A stretch of DNA of 64,000 nt from contig NC_053181.1 of the NCBI RefSeq assembly GCF_905163445.1, positions 9,548,001 to 9,612,000 of the forward strand, read 5' to 3'. Below the pieces are notes generated by a model. It saw only the letters and a program-made list of their open reading frames with translations. It made no database searches and was not told where the DNA came from. The stretch is from Pararge aegeria (taxonomy: Eukaryota > Arthropoda > Insecta > Lepidoptera > Nymphalidae). Positions within the stretch are counted from its first letter, which is position 1; every line of letters starts with the position of its first letter. The translations under genes and the position numbers were made by a program. Shown here in pieces: positions 1 through 11,410 of the stretch.

Positions 1-83
1 ATATTTTAGTGACAACATAATTATTAGATGCAAAAAAACTCAAAATTGTATGTATTAAAAACAGTAGTAATATGTTTCAAAAG

Positions 84-212
84 TGCCTGTGTACGAAGAC
101 GAAGTGCTGACACTAACCAAGATCTCACGGTCGGATATGGGCGCATACTTGTGCATCGCAAGTAATGGTGTGCCTCCTACAATTAGCAAGAGGATCATGA
201 TCAAAGTGCACT
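84..212 (+). CDS. DIP/lachesin-like Ig-domain adhesion protein, exon encoding end of Ig domain 2
   Basis: First of four visible exons of one gene. It encodes about 42 residues, including the run SRSDMGAYLCIASNGVPP, the classic D-x-G-x-Y-x-C end of an Ig domain followed by the NGVPP linker of insect DIP/lachesin proteins. In flies these are neuronal cell-surface proteins that bind Dpr partners in synaptic matching; that role is family knowledge and is not shown here. The acceptor AG is at 82-83 and the donor GTAAGT starts at 213. The exon starts with two bases of a split codon and ends with one base (phase 1). That base joins exactly to the exon at 1027 to give ...KVHF-HPVIQVP. Earlier exons (signal peptide, Ig1, start of Ig2) lie outside the window. 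The exact paralogue cannot be told. Confidence 0.9.
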
Positions 213-1026
213 GTAAGTTTTTTATCTTGTACTAGCCAGTGAGAACTCAGTCTGTGAAAACTATGATGAAAAGGGATTTAAACTTGCCAATTCAAAAGTG
301 TCGACCAATCCGCACTTCGCCAGCGTGGTGGACTACGGCCTAAACCCTTCTCATTTGATTGTATTTGTAATTATATAACCAAGGGTATGCTTTCTATACT
401 TAAATATTTTTTTATGTAAACATTGTGATTTTCTTACGTTTCTTTCAGACAAAACAAAATTTAGAAAAACCCATTTAGACTAAAATGGCCGACAGGAAAT
501 TCGTTCTAATTGTTGTTTATTTCGGAAACTTTCGTAAGATTCGTTTTATTAATGGTGTAATTTTATCTCAGTCTCCAGTGCCTCTTAATTATTTTTCTCT
601 TTTGGAATGGTTTGCTAGCCTACCCGTCACCTACAATACAATAGTTTGGTAGATTTTTCAAGTGATTTCTGATAAAAAAGTTTTGTCTGACATTTTTTTG
701 TTTAAAACTGAAACTCTGATTGATAATCTTGCAATATCAAAAAAATGTTATTCTTAAAACTTCAAAAGGTTACTCAAAGGTTTTATAGCTTTTTAGCAAT
801 GGGAACGTTATTTCCCAATAAAAAAATATCAAGGCATGTTTTTCAAAATCTTGTGGGTACAACGTTTGTACCTATTCAACTTTTTGCTGGTATTTTGATC
901 ACAATTACCGCAAGTAATCCATGTTTTATGTATCTAGTATATTATGATCTTACACCAAGATCTATCGTAGTCGTAGAAAAGAGTACTAATTGTACAAACG
1001 TGTAATATTATTCTTCATGTTACCAG
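213..1026 (+). other. Intron 1 (visible) of DIP-like gene, with a LINE tail fragment
   Basis: Phase-1 intron with GTAAGT at its 5' end and CAG at its 3' end. Positions 298-357 resemble the 3' end of an RTE-type LINE ('gcgtggtggactacggcc' type), also seen near 25.3, 34.8, 35.2 and 47.9 kb. An 86-codon open frame at 745-1005 has no recognisable protein and lies wholly inside the intron. Confidence 0.8.
298..357 (+). repeat. RTE-type LINE 3'-end fragment
   Basis: Short stretch with the 'ccaatccgcac...gcgtggtggactacggcctaaacc' pattern, shared with 25258-25420 and 47815-47910 (opposite strand) and with 34775-34860 and 35190-35330 (same strand). In the same family the complete tail ends in (GATGAT)n, as RTE elements do. 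Confidence 0.6.
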
Positions 1027-1146
1027 TTCACCCAGTAATCCAGGTGCCCAATCAACTAGTAGGAGCACCGCTTGGCACTGACGTCACGCTAGAATGCTAC
1101 GTGGAGTCCTCGCCAAAGTCTATCAACTACTGGGTTAGAGATTCCA
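1027..1146 (+). CDS. DIP/lachesin-like protein, exon encoding first half of Ig domain 3
   Basis: This 120-bp exon reads HPVIQVPNQLVGAPLGTD, then VTLECYVESSPKSINYWVRD. It carries the first Ig cysteine (LECYVES) and the core tryptophan (INYWVRD). The acceptor is CAG at 1024-1026 and the donor GTAAGT is at 1147-1152. Both junctions are phase 1, the usual arrangement for Ig-domain exons. The GTDVTLEC and SINYW pattern matches the third Ig domain of insect DIPs. It is separated from the previous exon by 814 bp and from the next by 14.4 kb. Confidence 0.92.
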
Positions 1147-3463
1147 GTAAGTATTAGAATGTAGATATAAAATATACACATTTATTACACGTTTTTACGG
1201 AGACTGCAACGTTTTTGTCTGCAAAGTCTTTCACTTAAAAAGTTCAATCAAAATCTTATGATCTTTTGATTCTTATCTTACGTTTATTTGTTTGCGAATC
1301 CTGTAGGAACAAATATGACAGTTAATTTCCGTTCAAATCCGTACTAACAAACAGTATCCATGTTATGTCTTTAATATCACGTATTTACATTGCCTTATAT
1401 TTACCTAACAGCATATGACTGTATGTTCAACCGTTTTAGTATGCGGATTCTAGGTAGGTTTTTTTTTGTGTAGGTAAATTTTGTCTAGAAAAGATTGTCG
1501 CATTTTTTGTATGAGTAAAAATTACTTTTGATCGCATTATATTTAAAAGGGTAGTGTAGAATTTAATGGAATTCTAGGGTATACAAATCTAGAGTCGTTT
1601 TTATATATCCAGTGCTTAACAGCAAGCGCACTTGATGATAAGTGAAGATGTGGCTAAGAAGATGCACTCTGATTATTATCTGTCACTTTGTAGAACCCAA
1701 AATTATTTCGGGTTATACGGAATTCGTAAAGGCATAACAGATCTTTGAGGTGCATATTAGAAAGGAGGAAGCAATTTCGCTTTCGATAGCAAAGGGGTGA
1801 CCTCGCTGGCGCAGCGATGATTACTGTGGATTTACGTGGGAAGTCCCAAGCAAGGGAAGATTGGGAATTTATAATTTCTGAATTCTCTCTGGTCTTGAAC
1901 CCGATTAGGGTTTAAAATAACTGCTATACCCTAACTAGTCCGTTACCATCTTATATCATTACTTACCAGCCAGTGAGGTGTCAGTCAACTTACTTTTCTT
2001 GGAATAAAAAAAAACATTTTAGATTATTTATATAAGATGGAAATTAATTCCTTAGCACACTCTCCGAAATGTGTCCAGTTGAATATTGATAGAAAAGATA
2101 TTTTGCTACGGAGTTCCAGTCTGTAAGGTCAACTGACTATCGCCAGGTTCTAAACTATTGCCACTAACACATTTGCCGTATTGGTAATCAGGGAATTCAG
2201 TCTTTAGAGACAAACAGACTTCAATTTCAAGATACTTTATTATTTAGATTATGATTTGATTTGTGGTCACGATAGCAATCAAACTAATTAAATAAGTATC
2301 GTATAAAATTCTTCATCTTCTAGATAAAAATACCTAACTACAGTTAGGTATAACGCCTTTACAAACCGCGCGGCTTGTCCAAAATTGTTCTAGTTTTTTG
2401 GCAAGCGTCAAATAGGCGGGCCGCTTGCAAGTAATGAGATATTAAGATTTAATTTACGAGTACGAGGGTTTAAGTCTTAAGAAAATTGACCTATTGTGGT
2501 AAAATAAGACAATGCTCATTAGTGCCAGTTGAGTGGACACGGCGTTTACGACTTCTCTTGGCGGCGACTAACAAAGCTTTCGTAATTTATATCTCGAGTG
2601 TAGTATATAGCACCATTCTATTATTATGAACCCCATCAGAATAGAAACGATAAATTGATGTAATTATTATGGCTATTGAGTTTGTTTCTTTGATAAGTAG
2701 TATGCTATTTAGGTACCTAACTCTTCTACCGACATTATAAGAAGCGTCTAATATGCGCGTAAGATGTTACGCGTTGAATAAAAGTATCTGGTGCTTTAAT
2801 TAACTTATAGATACTTAAAAAATTGGATATTATCAACAAATTGATTGTTTTAACATCTGTACCTACTTAAATATAAACTCAAAAATGTTTTATTCATGTA
2901 AAACTTATCACAGGCACTTATAAAACGTTCATTTAACATGTAAATGCTAATGTTAGGTGATGGTGTTAACTAAAGTCGTTAAATTAAACTCCAGCTAGTA
3001 GGGTTCATACATTCATTGGCATGTTTTTTTATTCAAAAATGCTGTTATAAATATCCTTAATATTATATTATAGTCTGCGTATCGTAAGGTAGAGCAGTCT
3101 TTTGAGGGGGACTTTGGTAACTAATGCCGATGGTTATTTTGGATGAAAAATAATGTTATCAAAACATTCAGTTACTCAAATAAAAACTTAAATGAAAATA
3201 CACTTTCTTGTACGCCAAACACGACAGATATACAAATAATTTAACTTAAACATGTGACACGCATAAAATATATTAAAATGGGCGGTTATTCAATTGAGAT
3301 TCCGAAACATATGACGAATTTAATGATTGTTAATGTTAGAAAAGAGTATCTGATTTGTTTATTGGCGTATTCTTCTAGAAACAAATTGTTTGGATAACCA
3401 GTTGTAGCGTCCCTAGGAAAAGGCAGAAAGTAGCTTTACTCGAATTATTGAATAAATTTAGTA

Positions 3464-3691
3464 ACATATTCCTATTTTTAACATATAAAGTGCCCTTAAT
3501 GTCATTTAAATGCCAGAATAGGTAGTCTGAAACTTTAATTTAGTCACAAAAATTACAACAACTATTGATAATTTTGTCACACATTCCTATATTTTAACAT
3601 AATTATAAAGTGCCCTTAATATCATAAATATGACAGTTTTTAGGAAGTCCGAAACTTTAGTTTAGTCATAAAAATTACAACAACTATTAAT
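3464..3691. repeat. Imperfect tandem duplication, two units of about 115 bp
   Basis: Unit 1 (about 3464-3570) and unit 2 (about 3580-3691) share ATTCCTAT, TAAAGTGCCCTTAAT, then GTC(T/C)GAAACTTTA, TTTAGTCA and AAAATTACAACAACTATT in the same order, with small indels. The sequence is AT-rich and non-coding, inside the large intron. Confidence 0.8.
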
Positions 3692-4202
3692 ATACTAGAG
3701 CAACGAGAAGCCAAGTACTACAAGAACTAAGCACAAACGAAACTTTATAAGTGACGCCGATGGAGTAGCGATAGTGTTGGTTGGTCCGGTTACTTAGGCG
3801 GCAACTTGGCAAATCAAAAGCCTGACTCAAGTCGCAACTCGTGCGAAATGTTTGATCAGCCAACTAAACTTGCTGCACTCCAACTGTGTCACTTAAAATT
3901 CAAGAGTTGATGTGTTTGAATAGTAGATTATCTGTTCTGATCACGCCACATTAGCTAAGTCAAGTTTAGACGCGTACGCTGAATGGGAATTAATTTATTG
4001 CGAACGGTCATTTACTGAGATAGAAATTCAACCATAGGTACATACTTGTAACTCAAGTGTAATACATAAGTGTAAGTATTTAAATCCAAGCACTTTTTTA
4101 ATTTTTTTCCATTTATTCATGTTTTTTTCCTCTACGAGGTAACCCTAAACGGCAATAACACAAGTTCTTTTTTGGTTTACATATTTAATTAAAAAGTATT
4201 GT

Positions 4203-4322
4203 CAGTGGCGTCCATACAGGGTATGCAGATGATATCCAGTACGAGTTATACAAATCGTAAGAATAGGCATGGAGATTTTCTTCATTTTAAATCATCTGCA
4301 TACCCTTTTATGCACACCATTG
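4203..4322. mobile_element. hAT-like MITE, 120 bp, with 8-bp target-site duplication
   Basis: It starts CAGTGGCGTCCATACAGGG and ends with the imperfect reverse complement (...CCTTTTATGCACACCATTG). The inner arms GTATGCAGATGAT/ATCATCTGCATAC match perfectly. The 8 bases before it (AGTATTGT, 4195-4202) and after it (AGTATGGT, 4323-4330) agree at 7 of 8 positions, as expected for a hAT target duplication. There is no coding capacity. A 5'-truncated relative ends at 50433. Confidence 0.8.
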
Positions 4323-5898
4323 AGTATGGTAACAGCTAACTATAATTTTATAAAATTATTTAATATAGCACAGTTTAACCAGTTAAAGATAATATGAGTA
4401 AACTACAGAAATTGAAAAAATATTTTTTTTAATCAACCGCAAGACCAGACATCGATGATGAACGTAACGAAACCTTAAAAATCAGGATTCTGATCAAGAT
4501 ATTAATATTTTATTCCTTACACCTACACTTGTTATTCACTTTACTAAATTTAAAATATGAAGAATTCAAAGGTCGCAAATATTCGTTGATGAGTTCATTT
4601 TTTATTCATGCCAATGCATACAATATACGACAGAGTTCCCCTAACACTCCCAAGAAAATTTCATACGAAATTGTGTAACCATGATATATTTTCACGATCA
4701 TTTATACCTAGTGCTTTACCACCATACCTACTCTATTTTTACAATTTTGTAACTTAGGATTCGTGATAGAGAGTGAGTTGTTTATGTTAAGAAAATAATT
4801 TTTTTTATTTTGTATCACTTACAATTTTATTTATTTTGTATCACTTACACAACTTAAAGTAAACTTTAAAAAAATACTATTTTAGATATTTTTTACTGCA
4901 GAAAAAAGCAATATTCTTTTTACGTATTTTACCTAGAAGTATATTGAAGCCGGCGGGCTAACGTAGTGCAATATTGGAATTTAAAATTTAGACTTTTGAC
5001 TTTATATTTCAAAATTGTGGTGTTTCACATGGACTCTTTCACAAACATTATTATAAAGTATTTTGTTAAAAAAAGTCAAAGTTATACCTGTATTTAAACA
5101 TATACATACATGCTTACTAAAACAGATACATACATGCGTACATAGACATAATATGTAAATGCCTTCATAAGTCCACTAAAGGCCCTAGGTTTGCCCATAA
5201 TCAACATGCTGGGTGCTGGGAAAATCTGACGTCACATGCAAAAGTTTAGTATATTGAAATCATTTTAAAACAATTTCTTCGTTTCATTTGTGCAGATGGG
5301 ACACGACTGGAATATACTATTTAAAATAACTTTAAAAATTTGATATCAATAATTTTAGAAACACAGTCACGAATCCTCGAGTCCATAATTCTAAAAGACA
5401 TAAAGGTTAATCATTCAATAACAGGGGGTTTACCACTGAAGAATCATAATAAAACCGCGCGTGCTATCCACTGAAAAATCCATTAGCAGCTAGTCGAGCG
5501 TAAAATAAACCAGGTAAAGTTACGTAATAAAATAATACATTTTCTGCTCGTATTCGGATGCTATATAAAACCAAATAACATGCCTAGAAAATATTATTAC
5601 TATGTACATATACGCATAGCCTCCTGATGTTTAAATATCACACGTCTCTTTGCAAAAACATTGGATTGGATTTAACATAAGTTCTTTTATTATAGTTGTA
5701 GGTTATTACTTGGTAGGCATTTACTAAAATATTATGTTGCTATAACCATTTTAACAACTTACTAAAATCAATCAGTATATTTTGGTTTTTATTATTTACT
5801 TACTGTTGTCCGCGACTACGTCTGCGTTGTCTTAGTTTTTTAAGGAATCACGTATGAACAGTTTATTAAGTCGTGATAAAATTATGCAATGTCTATCT

Positions 5899-6168
5899 CC
5901 AGCAGGGCTAGCACGGGCGGGAGATAAAAATTACATCCCCCGATTATATCCCCTGACAAGGGATATAATTAACGTGCCCATCTGCTAAATCACTGGAACA
6001 TGGAATAGGAGAAGTTTACCCCCGTTTATTAATACACATATATTATTTGGATATTATTTCTACTTTTGCGCCAATGCTCTGAGAGTTGATAAAGCTGTGG
6101 GAGAAGATAAATTTATATCCTTTCCCCAGGAATATAATTGTCTCCTGCCGTTGCTAGCCGTGCTGGGT
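5899..6168. mobile_element. MITE with about 27-bp terminal inverted repeats
   Basis: The left end CCAGCAGGGCTAGCACGGGC and the right end ...GTTGCTAGCCGTGCTGGGTGG form imperfect terminal inverted repeats, with TATATCC-rich subterminal arms (5935-5965 and 6110-6140). The inner part 5950-6109 recurs inverted at 16346-16512, showing a dispersed family. It has no coding capacity. The superfamily is not assigned. Confidence 0.65.
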
Positions 6169-7852
6169 GGAAATCCATTGCATCCCCGTGCATTCGGGAT
6201 ACAAAGTATTATATGTTCGTATTCTCACTTGGGTTGAGCCAAACATGAATACTAATTAATAAACAGACATACAGCTCTACCTTCTACAACTCACTCCCTG
6301 CCACAATTTACTGCTAGTAAATAATGGAGGTATGTGTGACCTAAATGCAGCACCGAGCAATTGTCGATTGCACTGATTTAGCAACATTGACTTAAGTCAG
6401 TACGGAGTAGGGAAGTGTAAGCGCGTTTTTTTTCAAAATTTGGAAGTTTAAAGAAGAATTTAGAGTACGTACGACTTCAGTTTCTTTTATTATAAGTTTT
6501 TAAGAACAGTTTTTAAAGAGTGAAATATCACTCTTTTAGGGATGGAATTTCATATTATCCTTCTTAGTAAATGGCGATACTTTTTAAAGAATACTCCCTC
6601 CAATACTCATGTCTCTAAGACCAGCGTTTTAGGTTGTACGTTGATTATTCAGTCGGTCGGAAAAATTAATAGAATTTTAGATAAATTTATTGGTATTTAA
6701 CTCCTATATATTTATATTTATTCCTTATTAAACCCCATTCGTGATAGAGTTTCCAAAAACTGTGAAAACCAAATTTCTTAATTTTAATTAAGGAATCAAA
6801 ATACCAAGTTCCTTGAATATGACTTGTAAAATGACAGGTCTTCATACACACTCTAAACCCCCTTGGGTAGGATTTTCGAAAAATCCTTTCTTAGTGCGCG
6901 GTTACGTCGTAACATAAACCTACTGTCCGAATTCCAAGTTTCTTTCCTCAGCGGTCTAGGCTATAAAGATAGGCAGCGCGTTGACTATCAGTCAGTCAGG
7001 ACTTTAAATTTTATATATAAAGATAATTGTTGAGGACTATTGTGCAAACAGCATTTTAGTTCTACCATACACAAATAATAAAATTATAAAAAAAATTACG
7101 CATTCTGTGATCCTTTAGTCTGTTATATATAATAATAATTTATTTATATTTAAATAATCAATTTATTGGTTAGTATTTAGTAACTATGTTAAAAAAAATA
7201 CGATATGCTTCATCTGTTACATCACATGTGCTACAGTTGGGAGAGGTACTCTTTATTTCCTATAAGGGATCAGCATTTCTATGCAAAGGTTAGAAATTAC
7301 ATGTTCGAAAAGATGTCTTACTGAAACTTTGCACGCACGTTTAAACACCCATGCCTCATATCATATGTAGGAATCTGTTCGCACATATGTGGCACTGGTC
7401 TTATAACAACGAATAATATGTCAAGGAAATGTGTGCGCATAAAGCTTTCATCCCGAATCATACTAAACATTAGGTATTCAAGAAATACGGGGAAAAATAC
7501 CGAATGTTCCTCATTGAATTTATGCAAAATATTTATAGGCTTGTGTGATTTCACTCAAAGCTAGTTTCGGCGTGACAGTACGTTCAAAACCAACCACAGC
7601 TAGCACAATAATAAATAAAAGCCTACACTCGCCATATACAGCGTAACCTAAATTATTGATAAAGAATTATTTATTAATAGAAAGTGAATTAAACTATAAT
7701 CATAATCTAAGTAGTTTTTCACATCGGAAAAAGTATGAATTATGTTATTCCTGACTTTATTTATCACAAATTAAACCTTATTAACTTTTTTTTAAATGCA
7801 TATAAACTTTATAAAATTTATAAAAAACCCTTAAAATCTTTATATATTTATT

Positions 7853-7996
7853 TCTTGTGTGCGTGTGTATGTCACTGAACTCCGCCTAAACGGCTGGACC
7901 GATTCGAATGAATTTTTCGTTATGCGTTTGGGTGGTACCCTGAATGGTTTAGATTCACAAATCAGCCCTACAGATGGCGCTGGGGTCCGCTAGTAA
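7853..7996 (+). repeat. Dispersed repeat ending in CTAG (Helitron-like or LINE fragment)
   Basis: Contains the widespread insect-repeat wording 'gtcactgaactccgcctaaacggctggaccgattcgaatg', followed by 'cagatggcgctggggtccgctag'. The CTAG end would suit a Helitron 3' terminus, but no 3' hairpin is clear, so the family is left open. Confidence 0.5.
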
Positions 7997-9476
7997 ATTT
8001 ATAAAAAAGTGGCTCATTGTAATATCAACCTTTGAATAGTATATTAAAACTTCAAGATTTCCTACTAGATGTCGCTACATTCGCGATATGACTAATATAA
8101 AATAGTATTCATACTATTTTAAGCAGTGGGAAAGCCGTAGCTTAGTGGAAACCGCGATTGCCAGAGATAGACTAATCAAATAGTTCGAAAAACGTGTCAA
8201 TTCTTGATCAAGCTCCAAAGCAACGCCGCTTGGAACAGAATATCACACAAAAATATTTTTTATAGTATTCATTTATAAATTTTTAAATGACGGTGTCATC
8301 AGAACACTGGAGACAATAAAGCCCCGTGGGAAATAAAATAATTTAGATTTTTCAAAAACGATTGATAATTAATAAAAATTTTCCAATGTCTATTGTTATA
8401 AATCGACATAAAATTACAAACAATTCATCTAAAAAGGATTATTTTTGAATTATTAATTGCATTTTTGCATTTGTTTTATTAAGGTAAAGAATTTAAAGTA
8501 AGGTAGCAAATTATCTTATCTAAAACGACAGCTTCTATACTGTGTTCGTCTAAATAAGTCAATGTACACTTTAAATTAATCAATGATAACTCACCAAAAC
8601 TTTAGAATGACTTAACGTCAAAAGTCAGTTTTAAGCAATAAATCACTTGTGCTCAATTAAAACTGCTCAATTCACTTAGCGGGGAAACCAGCTGTAATGT
8701 GCTAGAGGGATTCGAGCTGTTACTTCGTATTTCTTCCCCCTATAGCCGTCGGCGGTTTTGGAAAGTTCTGTACTCAGCAGTTGTCGCCTGAAATTTACGG
8801 GTTAATTTTCAATGTAGAACGAGCTTAGGAGCGTCTAGTGTTTTTCAGTTTAGCTATTACACAGTTTATAAGTTGTTCTTGCATTATAACCTTATTATTT
8901 TATTTTAAATTTGACATAATAATGTCAATGTAGATGACTATTGAGACTTATTGATCTCGTTTGGTGGGAATTTTCGGCCGTGGCTAGAATTGTCACCAGG
9001 GAAGATCGCAGTCAAGGACTAACTTGCAGTGGGAAAAATAAAAGCAACTTTTTAAGAATTTTAATTTGTATTGAAAATTATTTCCATTGGGAAATCGAAT
9101 CCAGGATATAGTCTTAAAGCTGGCACACTAAACAGTTCAAGTGAAGAGAGTTCGTTAAAATCTTTGCCCTTTGCTTTTATTTTGATGACAATGTAAAATG
9201 ACAGTACTTTAATATAAAAGGTTAAGCTGAATCAGTGTCCCTAGGGCTGGTAGCCGGTTAAGCGTGACGCATTATTTGAACTGCGAACAATTTGTTTAGG
9301 CATTAAAAAGAAAGAGTAGCATTTACAATGAGGTGCTTTATATTTTATTGACCTTAAACTGCTCTCCAAAAAAGTGATACTCAGTTATTTCTCGAGCACC
9401 GGGACATCCGTCAAGGGCTGATCCAGGGGAAGTGGGGTTTCGACCGCCCTGGGCCGGGTCTATGATAACTGTGTCA

Positions 9477-9640
9477 TCATCATCATCATGTCAATCAGTC
9501 TTCATCCATAGCTGGTTATAGGTCTTTTGTAGTTTTAAATACCACGATCTTATGCCGCTTGGGTCCAGGGGCTCTATGCGACTCGCTAAATGTCATCCAT
9601 CTACATGGTGGGAGGTCTATCAAAGATGCGTTTACCGGAA
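9477..9640 (-). pseudogene. RTE-type LINE reverse transcriptase C-terminus, degraded
   Basis: On the minus strand one frame reads RPPTM-x-MDD-I-x-RVA-x-SPWTQAA-x-DRG with stops at x. This matches the family pattern GRPPTRW-DDL-VAG-RWMQAAQDR found at the C-terminus of RTE-type reverse transcriptases. It ends in a (GATGAT)n tail, seen as ATC repeats at 9477-9490, typical of RTE elements. Several stop codons make it inactive. Confidence 0.7.
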
Positions 9641-9752
9641 AATCCTATTATAACATTAAGGATTATTTAAACGATAAAAAAGCTTGGGTGTGAATTGCTC
9701 TAGCTTCATAGCTTAATTTAAATTTACTGGAAGATGGTGATAACAAAAAAAT

Positions 9753-9955
9753 AAATTTACCCGGCTTGTTTGTTGTGGGCTCTTCTTAGACCAGGGCGCG
9801 TTTGGAACCCTCGTAGCTTTAGATTTAAGTTGGCGAACGAAGTTATCACCATCCCGTTACAATTATGTAAACAATTATGTATGAACGCTTCATAAGTGCC
9901 TGTGATAGGCCTACATGAATAAAGAAATTTTGAATTTGAATTTGAATTTGGTGCG
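9753..9955 (+). repeat. LINE 3'-end fragment (CR1/Jockey-like)
   Basis: Starts 'cggcttgtttgttgtgggctcttcttagacc' and ends 'gtgataggcctacatgaataaag' followed by a (GAATTT)n-like tail at 9930-9950. The first half recurs inverted at 62330-62440 and the tail type recurs at 19765-19815 and 62568-62630. Confidence 0.65.
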
Positions 9956-10272
9956 ATGTCGCCATTCCCGGCTTTGGCTCCCAGCTTTAGGCTCTCAATG
10001 TCCATCGGTTCACCGAGCTTTGTTCCCCCCTTACTATCATTGCACCTACTGATAATATTATAATTGACAAAAATATACTTTTTATAATGGAAAATGATGA
10101 AAAAATACTATGGTATGATGGAAAACACATACACGAATGATTTGTACTGTATGAGTAGGTGCCGGTATCAAAAAAATATATTAATATGTCCTTTTGTACT
10201 AGACCCTTAGAAAAAGAAATATTCAATTACCACTGGATATTAATAATACAATAATCGTATTAGACAAAGTAG

Positions 10273-10385
10273 TTGGTTTTTACGCTACATCGCACCAGAA
10301 CATTAAATCTCTTAGCGTTACGTCTTTGTCTACCGACACCGTGGTAACTAGCCACGGCCAAAGACTCCCACCTTCCTCATCCTTA
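10273..10385 (-). repeat. SINE family B, internal fragment
   Basis: Matches the internal part of the longer copy at 33884-34216: 'acatcgca', 'aatctcttagcg', 'acgtctttgtc' and 'gtaactagccacggccaaag' occur in the same order. Both ends are missing. Confidence 0.65.
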
Positions 10386-11185
10386 AAGGTCACACCCATT
10401 GTTTTAAAATATTTTAGTACATCTTTCACTTTGGAATGACGATTTACAATGTATTTTTTTTTGGTTTTATAAAGCCGTACATAACTTGCTTTTTTAATTT
10501 TAAAAGAATTTCATAACAAAAACCAAATCCCTTATGTCACAAATTGTAGAATATTATGTTACCTTTATAAGTACATAGATTGATAAACTTTTACACGAAC
10601 AAAATGGATCGATTGCCAGCCATTACAACTGTTACGACTCTAACGAGCCACTGTGTCTGTCACTCATAAACCGTGTAGTGTGATGGAATTTTGAAATAAA
10701 GGCTTTATAAAACATCTATTCATCTGTTTTTATAGATTTCATATCATCACTGATTCTACTGTCTTACCTTCATGCTATTTTATGACTTTTGTGAAAAATT
10801 TAACACCTAGTTGTATATCGTTACAAACACGTTGGTATTATGACGTCTCAGTCAGACGTTGGTTATTAATTATATACCATTTATTTAATATGTTACTTTA
10901 GATCTAAACAGTTTTTTTTTTTGATAAACTTACGAGTTTATTTTCCAGACTGTATCAATTTGGATACGATTTTAGTCATTATATTTTCCGTAATGAAAGT
11001 ACAAAGGTGTATAGTTTATTCGGATTCAATCAATTTTATTAAGGATTTGATTAAAGCCTCCTTGACGACATTGAAGGACGAAGCGTGTCCGCTTATACGC
11101 GCACGGCTCAGTTCACGCAATCACGCAGTAAGCGAGGTAAATATGTCATCATGAGCTCATAATGATGATATATTTATTTGGAGGA

Positions 11186-11410
11186 GTTAATATAGCTTTT
11201 TGTGGCACAGCTTGTCCGGGGAAGTACTACTGGCAGGCTTATTGCTGCTGGAAAGCAGCATTGCTGTGTTCCAGTCTGAAGAGAGTTGTTGCCAGTGATA
11301 TATCCGGCACATGAGATTTAGCACTCTACCCCTCAGGTTGATGGGCATAGGGCGACACTTTGAAGGACGCTTTCCTTGTATATTCTGTGAACTGTTGCTT
11401 TATGATAGTT
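11186..11410 (+). repeat. Dispersed repeat family C
   Basis: Shares 'gacagcttgtccggggaagtactactg', 'gcttattgctgct', 'gtgttccagtctgaag', 'cctcaggttgatgggca' and 'agggcg' with 15003-15183, 35425-35590, 35748-35800 and (its 3' part) 50434-50505. No open frame is conserved between the copies. Confidence 0.65.

Noticed and set aside
745..1005. 86-codon open frame
   Set aside because: It lies inside intron 1 between two well-supported exons and has no protein-like features.
8690..8850. Third copy of the 22.9/27.3-kb duplicated block
   Set aside because: Only a short word (GAAATTTACGG) is shared; no colinear match.
9477..9490. Functional trinucleotide microsatellite
   Set aside because: It is the (GAT)n tail of an RTE-type LINE fragment.
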